12,496 bases of DNA from a bacterium (GTDB lineage Bacteria > Patescibacteriota > Minisyncoccia > Phycocordibacterales > Phycocordibacteraceae). The DNA lies in the NCBI GenBank assembly GCA_021812955.1, contig JAKAMJ010000012.1, forward strand, positions 1 through 12,496, in the 5' to 3' direction. Below are positions 5,542 to 10,815 of this stretch, one piece after another. The notes below the pieces were generated by a model. It saw nothing but the letters and a program-made list of their open reading frames with translations. It was not told the DNA's origin and did no database searches. Positions within the stretch are counted from its first letter, which is position 1, and each line of letters opens with the position of its first letter. Both the position numbers and the translations under genes were made by a program.

Positions 5542-5867
5542 TCGAGGTATGTCTTCCAGCCGACGAGCATCTTGCTTGCTTCGATGAGAAGCTTTGATAT
5601 GCGCATATGTTGCGCGTTTGTGATTGTGCGAGCTTCCCAGCCGACCAGCAGGAGGAACTTCGCCACATCGAGTCGTGCGATCGAGCGGGTGAGCGCGGTT
5701 AACTTTTGTGCGGGCGGCAGATACGATGCTGAAAACGCAGATTCAAGCGCATCGAGAAAGGCAGTGTCAATGCGAGCGGCGATGGTTTGGCGGTGCATCT
5801 TCGCAACGTGCGGCAGAGCTGCTTGCCATGCGAGATACGCTTCTTTCAATTTTGAAACGACGGGCAC
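5520..5867 (-). CDS. avd: DGR accessory protein, Avd-like four-helix bundle
   Basis: The 115-residue protein matches the pattern of bacterial Avd-like four-helix bundle proteins, which form a basic pentamer that binds the RT and the template RNA during mutagenic reverse transcription. Recognisable stretches are VVSKLKEAYLAWQ, KMHRQTIAARIDTAFLDALE, ASYLPPAQKLTALTRSIARLDVAKFLLLVGWE and KLLIEASKMLVGWKTYLEK. I choose GTG at 5867 because homologs start close to 'M-P-V-V-x-K'; TTG at 5885 would add six residues, and an upstream extension would run through the G tract and overlap RT. It lies on the opposite strand between TR and RT, unlike the common order with avd and RT on one strand. Its stop is inside the TR terminator hairpin. 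Confidence 0.85.
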   Translation of the reverse strand: MPVVSKLKEAYLAWQAALPHVAKMHRQTIAARIDTAFLDALESAFSASYLPPAQKLTALTRSIARLDVAKFLLLVGWEARTITNAQHMRISKLLIEASKMLVGWKTYLEKKTPAR

Positions 5868-5918
5868 GAGTTTCTCTTGTTGCAAAAAGGTCCGGGGGGG
5901 GGGGGTACCCTCGGAGGA
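5868..5918. promoter_or_regulatory. Divergent avd/RT region with a 12-G tract
   Basis: The 51-nt gap between the chosen avd and RT starts contains twelve consecutive G (5894-5905). On the plus strand TTGCAA (5880-5885) and TACCCT (5906-5911) could be a poor promoter whose spacer (20 nt) holds the tract; this is weak. GGAGG at 5913-5917 is the RT Shine-Dalgarno candidate. Confidence 0.4.
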
Positions 5919-6908
5919 GTGAGAATTGAATCCGTGCATGCTTTCGAGAATATCATTTCCGAAGAAAATCTGCTCGACGCGTGGAGGGAGTTGCGCGGAA
6001 AGCGAAACAAGAGAGATGTGCAAACATTCGAACAAAATCTCATCGAGAATATAGAGTCTTTGAGAGAAGATCTTTCAACCGGCACCTACCACCACGGCAC
6101 ATACGAACACTTCAAGATAAACGATCCCAAGCCCCGCGACATCCACAAGGCAAGTGTCCGCGACCGCCTCGTGCACCACGCCCTCTATCGCCAGCTGTAC
6201 CCATTCTTCGACCGCACCTTCATCTCCGACTCCTATTCCTGCCGAATGGGGAAGGGAACGCACAAAGCGATGAATCGCTTCCGCACCTTTGCCCGCAAAG
6301 TATCGAAGAACGATACGCGCACCTGCTGGTTGCTCAAGTGCGATATCCGCAAGTTCTTTGCCTCTATCGACCACGCGACTCTTCTGTCCATAGTGCGCTC
6401 GCGCATTCCGGACGAGCGCACGGTCGCTCTTCTCGAGCGAGTCATCGTGAGCTTCCATACACCCGGCAAGGAGAATACGGGACTCCCGCTCGGCAATCTC
6501 ACCAGCCAGCTCCTCGTGAACATATACATGAACGAGTTCGACCAGTTCGCCAAGCACACGCTCAAAGCCAAGTCCTATATCCGCTATGCCGATGACTTCG
6601 TATTCCTTTCAGAAGATCGCGATTGGCTCGTGTCGCTCCTGCCGCGCATACGAGAGTTCTTGCACGAGCGGCTCAAGCTAGCATTGCATCCGCGCAAGGT
6701 TTCTATCGAGACGCTTGCTTCCGGAGTCGATTTCCTGGGTTGGGTGCACTTTCCGGACCATCGTGTGCTGCGGACGAGTACGAAGCGGCGGATGCTGCGC
6801 AACCTGCAGGGAGAGCCGAGTGAAGAGAGAGTTGCGTCGTATCGGGGGATGCTGGGGTGGGGGAATGCGGGGAAGCTCAAATGCCATTTGCCATGGAAGG
6901 GGAGATAG
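5919..6908 (+). CDS. DGR reverse transcriptase
   Basis: The 329-residue enzyme copies the TR RNA into adenine-mutagenised cDNA. With GTG 5919 as residue 1, the fingers and palm motifs are KASVRDRLVHHAL (77-89), the first catalytic Asp in LKCDIRKFFASID (139-151), LPLGNLTSQ (189-197, the GxxxSQ form specific to DGR enzymes instead of QGxxxSP), YADD (223-226) with both remaining catalytic Asp, and FLGW (272-275). No endonuclease or maturase domain follows, as usual for DGRs. The start is uncertain: GTG 5919 gives the familiar M-R-I-E beginning, but GGAGG is only 1 nt away; ATT 5925, GTG 5934 or an in-frame TTG 5877 running through the G tract are alternatives. The last residues (HLPWKGR) are encoded in the rpsT promoter. 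Confidence 0.95.
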   Translation: MRIESVHAFENIISEENLLDAWRELRGKRNKRDVQTFEQNLIENIESLREDLSTGTYHHGTYEHFKINDPKPRDIHKASVRDRLVHHALYRQLYPFFDRTFISDSYSCRMGKGTHKAMNRFRTFARKVSKNDTRTCWLLKCDIRKFFASIDHATLLSIVRSRIPDERTVALLERVIVSFHTPGKENTGLPLGNLTSQLLVNIYMNEFDQFAKHTLKAKSYIRYADDFVFLSEDRDWLVSLLPRIREFLHERLKLALHPRKVSIETLASGVDFLGWVHFPDHRVLRTSTKRRMLRNLQGEPSEERVASYRGMLGWGNAGKLKCHLPWKGR

Positions 6909-6916
6909 CGTATATA
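6888..6916 (+). promoter_or_regulatory. Promoter of rpsT inside the RT 3' end
   Basis: TTGCCA (6888-6893), a 17-nt spacer and TATATA (6911-6916) fit a sigma70 promoter. The start point would be near 6923, only about 4 nt before the rpsT ATG, so the message would be almost leaderless. Confidence 0.6.
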
Positions 6917-6926
6917 TAGGGTACAT

Positions 6927-7193
6927 ATGGCAATAACCACTTCAGCAAAGAAAGCGATCCGTTCGTCGGGCAAGAAGCGCGTGTTTAACCTGCGCCGCAA
7001 GAACGCGCTCCAGGACACCGCCAAGGCGCTCAGCAAGAAGCTCGCCGCCAAGGACACGAAGGCCGCCGAGGCGCTGCTCCCGGCCGCGTACAAGGCTATC
7101 GACAAGGCCGCGAAGCGCGGCGTCATCAAAGCCAACACCGCCGCACGCAAGAAGAGCCGCCTCGCGCTCGCCGTGGGCAAGGCGAAGGCGTAG
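6927..7193 (+). CDS. rpsT: 30S ribosomal protein S20
   Basis: The 88-residue basic protein begins MAITTSAKKAIRSSGKKRVFNLRRKNALQ-like, continues with AAYKAIDKAAKRGVIKANTAARKKSRL, and has the full length and Lys/Arg/Ala-rich helical make-up of S20, which binds 16S rRNA early in small-subunit assembly. The fragment 'KRGVIKANTAARKKSRL' is the family signature. It begins 18 nt after the RT stop but has its own promoter and a strong terminator, so it is probably an independent gene that only borders the DGR. No Shine-Dalgarno is seen, in keeping with a near-leaderless start. Confidence 0.97.
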   Translation: MAITTSAKKAIRSSGKKRVFNLRRKNALQDTAKALSKKLAAKDTKAAEALLPAAYKAIDKAAKRGVIKANTAARKKSRLALAVGKAKA

Positions 7194-7199
7194 GGCCGA

Positions 7200-7246
7200 C
7201 AAGAGAAAAGACGCGCGCCGCTCCGCGGCGCGCGTCTTTTCTCTTG
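7200..7246. terminator. Strong intrinsic terminator after rpsT
   Basis: A perfect 22-bp stem (7200-7221 with 7225-7246) with loop tcc contains tctttt and its complement, so it can work on both strands. It ends rpsT on the plus strand and could stop minus-strand transcripts leaving the tRNA-Arg just beyond. Confidence 0.9.
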
Positions 7247-7248
7247 GG

Positions 7249-7320
7249 TGCCCTTGGCAGGAATCGAACCTGCATCTGCTCCTTCGGAGGGAGCTGTCCT
7301 ATCCATTGAACGACAAGGGC
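7249..7320 (-). tRNA. tRNA-Arg (anticodon CCG)
   Basis: A 72-nt cloverleaf: acceptor GCCCTTG/CAAGGGC, D stem GTTC/GGAC, anticodon stem GCTCC/GGAGC with loop CTCCGAA, T arm GCAGG-TTCGATT-CCTGC, discriminator A. CCA is not encoded. The anticodon CCG reads the Arg codon CGG. Confidence 0.95.
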
Positions 7321-7328
7321 GTGAGGTC

Positions 7329-7337
7329 TTTATAGCA
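7329..7337 (-). promoter_or_regulatory. Extended -10 promoter of tRNA-Arg(CCG)
   Basis: On the minus strand TGCTATAAA (TGn plus TATAAA) lies 8 nt before the mature tRNA 5' end, the right place for a start just upstream of the tRNA. The same TGCTATAAA string precedes the efflux operon at 12369-12377. Confidence 0.55.
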
Positions 7338-7444
7338 TTTTGGTCCACAAGTTGCTAAGCATATTGCTCCAAGTATTCGCAATCTGCTAAGCACTCGCGG
7401 ACTCCCGCCTCGCGGCGCTCGAAGACTCGCGCATCGCTCCGGCT
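7338..7444. other. Spacer between the two tRNA-Arg genes
   Basis: No gene is seen in this stretch. It holds two copies of tgctaagca (within 7350-7362 and 7384-7396) of unknown meaning and short GC-rich palindromic patches. Confidence 0.4.
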
Positions 7445-7494
7445 AGCACAAGTGCAGAAAAAGGCGGGGCAGCCCGCCTTTTTCGCCTTGTGCT
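7445..7494 (-). terminator. Two-part hairpin terminator after tRNA-Arg(GCG)
   Basis: The inner stem is 12 bp (gaaaaaggcggg, 7457-7468, with 7473-7484) around loop gcag. An outer stem of 8 bp (agcacaag, 7445-7452, with 7487-7494) encloses it. Read on the minus strand the inner arm ends in a T-run. The outer arm overlaps the last bases of the tRNA. Confidence 0.8.
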
Positions 7495-7562
7495 CTCGCA
7501 AGGAATCGAACCTTGATTACATCCTCCGCAAGGATGCGTCCTATCCGTTGAACGACGAGAGC
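7491..7562 (-). tRNA. tRNA-Arg (anticodon GCG)
   Basis: A 72-nt cloverleaf: acceptor GCTCTCG/CGAGAGC, D stem GTTC/GGAC, anticodon stem CATCC/GGATG with loop TTGCGGA, T arm CAAGG-TTCGATT-CCTTG, discriminator A, CCA not encoded. The anticodon is GCG, reading Arg CGC and CGU, in place of the ACG (inosine) form found in most bacteria. Confidence 0.9.
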
Positions 7563-7613
7563 GAAGTGAGGAAATGCGACTGCACGTCTTCGTGCGGGCG
7601 AATTCTCCGAACG

Positions 7614-7641
7614 AGCTCTCGTATGCCTACATACGAGAGCT
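7614..7641. repeat. 12-bp inverted repeat downstream of the small membrane-protein gene
   Basis: Arms 7614-7625 (agctctcgtatg) and 7630-7641 are perfectly complementary with loop ccta. It follows the stop codon at 7656 on the minus strand but has no T-run, so it may be a 3'-end stabilising hairpin or a weak terminator. Confidence 0.6.
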
Positions 7642-7655
7642 ATGATTGCTTTATA

Positions 7656-8129
7656 TCAGAAACCGAGCCAGGCCGCCACTAGGTCGGAGAATGAATGCGG
7701 GTGGGCGCGCTCTTCGACGTGGTGCAGGAATTGCGCATAGACTAGGTCGGCGTCTACGCCGGCGAGCGGCACGACAAGGTGCGGCGAGTGCCAGTTCTTC
7801 GTCTTTATGGAAAGCTCCGCAGGCAGCTCTCCGGCGATGTCCTCGTACACCGAGAAGGAAAGCATCTCGTCAAACGGGTGCAGGTCGCTGCCGATATGCA
7901 GGCCTGCATCCGTGAGGCGGAACTGATGGACGGGCGCTTCGGATGCGCCGTGCAGAGATATCGCCACTGCGGCGATGATGATGAGGACGGCAAATAGGTA
8001 ATTGCCGAAAAGCGCTGCGGCGACCGCGCTTGCGCCTGCGACGATCCCGAGCGCCCAGTACCAGTCGGCGTTCTTCTGGTCTCGGTCGTATTCGCGCCCT
8101 TCCCACTCAGCGATGATGATCTGTGCCAT
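7656..8129 (-). CDS. Small two-helix membrane protein with PH-like tail
   Basis: The 157-residue protein has a polar start (EWEGREYDRDQKNADWYWALG), two adjacent membrane helices (about 24-41 and 43-61), and a cytoplasmic domain from 65 to 157 that reads as beta strands ending in a helix (DADLVYAQFLHHVEER), like bacterial PH-type domains. This architecture is frequent among uncharacterised CPR proteins. Its role is not known. It lies 25 nt after marR on the same strand, but TATAAT at 8137-8142 stands 7 nt before the ATG, so it likely has its own leaderless transcript. No Shine-Dalgarno is present. Confidence 0.75.
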   Translation of the reverse strand: MAQIIIAEWEGREYDRDQKNADWYWALGIVAGASAVAAALFGNYLFAVLIIIAAVAISLHGASEAPVHQFRLTDAGLHIGSDLHPFDEMLSFSVYEDIAGELPAELSIKTKNWHSPHLVVPLAGVDADLVYAQFLHHVEERAHPHSFSDLVAAWLGF

Positions 8130-8136
8130 TGACGGA

Positions 8137-8142
8137 AATTAT
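8137..8142 (-). promoter_or_regulatory. Perfect -10 hexamer, leaderless start
   Basis: TATAAT on the minus strand ends 7 nt before the ATG at 8129, so the expected start point falls on or next to the start codon. No good -35 is visible in the upstream 17 nt. Confidence 0.5.
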
Positions 8143-8154
8143 ACCACCCGCACG

Positions 8155-8604
8155 CTAGGCCGCATCGATGATTCGTTCGAGATAGGATATGAAACGCTCC
8201 AGCTCGCGCTCGGAAAGCGCGTCAAAAAACCCTTCGAGCCGTGCTGCGCCATGAGCGGCGGCGCTCGCAAGGAAACGCCGACCTTTCTTCGTAAGCGCAA
8301 GCCGCGCAGTGCGGCGATCCTGGGGGTCGGTCTTGCGAGCGACGAGCTTGTCTCTCAAGAGATTCCTCACGAGCGCCGTGGCGGACGGGGCGGTGACCGA
8401 CAAGTACTCCGCGACGTCTTTTATGCGCGGCGCATCGTGGCCTCCTATGAATTTCAGTACCTCAAGGCGGAGCCAAGTAGAAGCATCTGCCCGTGCGCCG
8501 CTGGCCACGCGCGTCCGGATCAGGCTGCGGACGGCGAAGAAGCGCGAGACTGCCAGGACGATGTCGTCCTTCGAGTGCTGAGCTTGCTGCCGTGCGTGGC
8601 GCAT
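8155..8604 (-). CDS. MarR-family transcriptional regulator
   Basis: The protein (149 residues from ATG 8604) is a winged-helix MarR repressor, usually a dimer that leaves DNA when it binds a small ligand. The DNA-reading helix-turn-helix is at about 60-88 (RIKDVAEYLSVTAPSATALVRNLLRDKL), and the wing is at about 91-106 with the family signature DPQDRRTARLALTKKG. A longer start at 8652 would overlap the MFS gene by 26 nt; I prefer 8604 because MarR proteins usually start near there, though neither has a good Shine-Dalgarno. As the last gene of the efflux operon it probably controls that operon, and the 11-bp tandem repeat at 12397-12418 is a candidate target. Confidence 0.9.
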   Translation of the reverse strand: MRHARQQAQHSKDDIVLAVSRFFAVRSLIRTRVASGARADASTWLRLEVLKFIGGHDAPRIKDVAEYLSVTAPSATALVRNLLRDKLVARKTDPQDRRTARLALTKKGRRFLASAAAHGAARLEGFFDALSERELERFISYLERIIDAA

Positions 8605-8626
8605 AGGGAAGGGGGCTGCGCGGCCG

Positions 8627-10141
8627 TCATTCCATCGGAACCGTCTCGACATGACCGGTCGCAGCGACGCGCTCGAGCTCGTTCGGGACGCGGATGAGGA
8701 GCGCCGTGAATGAGCCGAGGAATATGACGATAGTCGCCACCCAATAGACGTGCGCGTAGCTCATGATCTCCGCTTTCAGCAGTATAAGCGCAGTGAACTG
8801 CTTCGCGGCTTGCGCGCCGGCCGCAGCGTTGATAACGCTCGATCGAGCGACGCGGAGCACGTTCGAGTTTATCGCATTGTCGAGTATCGTGCTGAAGATG
8901 GCCACGCCGAACGCGCCGGCGATATTGCGTGCGAGCGCGAGGATCGCCGACGCTTCGCCGATCTCCTCTCTGGAGACGGATGTGGCGATGATATTCGTCC
9001 GCTGGGCCATGCCGAAGCCGAGTCCTGCGGCCATGATGGCCATCGGCAGCATGATCGCCCAGGCGCTCGAACGGGCGTCTATGAACGTGAACAGGTAGAG
9101 CGCTGCGGTTGCTACTAGCGTTCCGGCGAAGATGACCCAGCGTGATTCCACCTTGCCCACGAGGCGCCCGCCGAGCGTAGCTGCGGCCATGAGGCACACT
9201 GCCATAGGTATGAAAAGGAGGCCGGTCTGTGTCGCGGAGAAGCCGAGGAAGGTCTCCGCGAATATTGGTATGAGGAATACGCTTCCCATCATGGCCATGA
9301 ATACGATGAACGTATTCACGAGAGTGAAGACGAACGGCCGTATGGAGAAGAAGTTCAGGTCGATGACCGGCTCTGGCGTGTGCCGTTCGATGGTGATGAA
9401 CGCAGCCATGAAGGCTACGGCCGCCGCGTAGCAAGCGATGCTCGCCCCCGAGAGCCAGCCCCAGCTCTGCCCGCGATCGAGTACGAACGTGACCGCGAAG
9501 AGCGCCACCGCGAGCGCACTCGAGCCGAGCCAGTCGAAACTCGCCGGCCGTTTCTCGCCGATGGACTCGTGTATGAAAGCGGCCGCCAGCGCGAATCCGA
9601 CGATGCCGAGCGGGATGTTCATGAAGAAGATCGCACGCCAGGCGAAGTTGTCTATGATTGGACCGCCGATGAGCGGGCCGAAGACGGACGCGACCGCGAA
9701 CGATGCAGACCATAGTCCGAGCGCCTGGGCGCGCTCCCGCATGTCGGTGAACGTGATGGCGATGATCGCCATGGCGGTGGGGTAGTCGGCAGACACGGCG
9801 AATCCCTGGATGACACGGAACACGATCATGGAAGGTAGGTTCCAGGCGAACGCACAGAGGCCGGAGGCGATGACGAATCCCGCGAAGCCGATGAGATAGA
9901 TCTTCTTGCGGCCGGCCGTGTCTCCGAGCTTGCCCCAGATCGGGACGAAGACGGCGTTCGCAAGGATGTAGGCCGTCGCGATCCACGCGGCATCGGTGAC
10001 CGTGATGCCGAAGTCGCTGATGATCTTCGGGAGGGCCAGGTTCACGACCGTCTGGTCGAGCCGCCCGAGGAAGGTGCCGAAGACGACGGTCCCGAGCACC
10101 CACCAGCGCAGACGGTCTTCCGGCGCGGTCGTCGGCATCAC
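8627..10141 (-). CDS. DHA2-family MFS multidrug efflux transporter (EmrB/QacA type)
   Basis: The 504-residue integral membrane protein has the 14-helix plan of proton-driven drug exporters. Marks are LDQTVVNLALP in helix 1 (28-38), motif A GKLGDTAGRKK (70-80), motif C-like VFGPLIGG (153-160) and WRAIFFMNIPLG (168-179), all standard for the DHA2 group. The end (ELERVAATGHVETVPME) is cytoplasmic. It overlaps the preceding EmrA-like adaptor gene by ATGA at 10138-10141, showing tight coupling, as in emrAB. The substrate cannot be told from sequence. A perfect 14-bp palindrome, CGCTCGATCGAGCG, lies in the gene near 8840. Confidence 0.93.
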   Translation of the reverse strand: MMPTTAPEDRLRWWVLGTVVFGTFLGRLDQTVVNLALPKIISDFGITVTDAAWIATAYILANAVFVPIWGKLGDTAGRKKIYLIGFAGFVIASGLCAFAWNLPSMIVFRVIQGFAVSADYPTAMAIIAITFTDMRERAQALGLWSASFAVASVFGPLIGGPIIDNFAWRAIFFMNIPLGIVGFALAAAFIHESIGEKRPASFDWLGSSALAVALFAVTFVLDRGQSWGWLSGASIACYAAAVAFMAAFITIERHTPEPVIDLNFFSIRPFVFTLVNTFIVFMAMMGSVFLIPIFAETFLGFSATQTGLLFIPMAVCLMAAATLGGRLVGKVESRWVIFAGTLVATAALYLFTFIDARSSAWAIMLPMAIMAAGLGFGMAQRTNIIATSVSREEIGEASAILALARNIAGAFGVAIFSTILDNAINSNVLRVARSSVINAAAGAQAAKQFTALILLKAEIMSYAHVYWVATIVIFLGSFTALLIRVPNELERVAATGHVETVPME

Positions 10142-10800
10142 AGCGTGTGCACCCAGATGCGTGCGGACATGCCGTTCTTGAGCTCGGGGTGCGCCGAAGA
10201 GTCGAAACGGACGTAGACGTCGAACTGGTTCGTCGGGCGCTGGTCGGATATGTCGAACACGACATCGGCCTGCGCCGAAGTGGGGGACACCTCGTCTACG
10301 ACGCCCTGGTAGGTCTGCGAGCCGAACGCGTCTACGGTAAACGTCGCCGCGTCGCCGACCCGTATCTGCGAGAGGCCTTTGTTCTCGTCTATCTTGCCGA
10401 TTACGCGCAGCGCGGTCGGGTCTACCATCGTTACTACCGGCGTGCCGGCGGCGATCTGCGCTCCGAGTACATTATCGACTTTCACGATGAGGCCGGCGGT
10501 CTTCGTCTTCACGACCTGGGTCCCCACGAGCGCGACAGGCGCGTTTGCCGGGAGGGTGTCGCCTTCTTGCGCGTAGAGGGCGTTCAGGCGGCCGGGAGCA
10601 GTCGGGGCGAGGCTGATAAGCGGAGCGGATACGACGGCGGTGTCTATCGAGACCTGCCGCCCTGCGTAAAGGAAATATGCCCACGCGAGCGCGAGCGCAA
10701 GGATGGCGAGCCCGATCCCGCCCGACACGAAGAGCCGCTTGCGCAGCTCCCGGGAGAGGAGCGGTTCTTTTGCGTGCTCGGCTGAGGGTGCGTGCGTCAT
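10138..10800 (-). CDS. EmrA/HlyD-family membrane fusion protein, compact
   Basis: The 220-residue adaptor has one membrane helix (about 24-46, VSGGIGLAILALALAWAYFLYAG) followed by an extracytoplasmic part. The first half-lipoyl region is VSAPLISLAPTAPGRLNALYAQEGD, the second is TKTAGLIVKVDNVLGAQIAAGTPVVTMVD, and a beta-barrel and C-terminal strands follow (GDAATFTVDAFGSQTYQGVVDEVSP). Only a few residues lie between the two lipoyl halves, so the long alpha-helical hairpin of classical EmrA, which reaches TolC, is absent. It overlaps the MFS gene by 4 nt and is its obvious partner. The lack of a hairpin fits a cell with no outer membrane. Confidence 0.88.
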   Translation of the reverse strand: MTHAPSAEHAKEPLLSRELRKRLFVSGGIGLAILALALAWAYFLYAGRQVSIDTAVVSAPLISLAPTAPGRLNALYAQEGDTLPANAPVALVGTQVVKTKTAGLIVKVDNVLGAQIAAGTPVVTMVDPTALRVIGKIDENKGLSQIRVGDAATFTVDAFGSQTYQGVVDEVSPTSAQADVVFDISDQRPTNQFDVYVRFDSSAHPELKNGMSARIWVHTL

Positions 10801-10815
10801 AAAAAGTCGTGCGAA

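Noticed and set aside
5392..6908. Group II intron or retron as explanation for the RT
   Set aside because: No intron domain V/VI structure or maturase domain; LGNLTSQ motif, Avd-like neighbour and adenine-specific TR/VR differences point to a DGR.
6584..7348. 254-residue minus-strand frame across RT, rpsT and the tRNA
   Set aside because: Overlaps three well-supported genes and a terminator; it even translates the tRNA.
7338..7444. Repeated tgctaagca as a CRISPR-like or attachment repeat
   Set aside because: Only two 9-base copies, no regular spacing and no cas or integrase genes.
8520..10265. 581-residue minus-strand frame over the MFS gene
   Set aside because: Arg/His-rich shadow in another frame of the clear MFS transporter.
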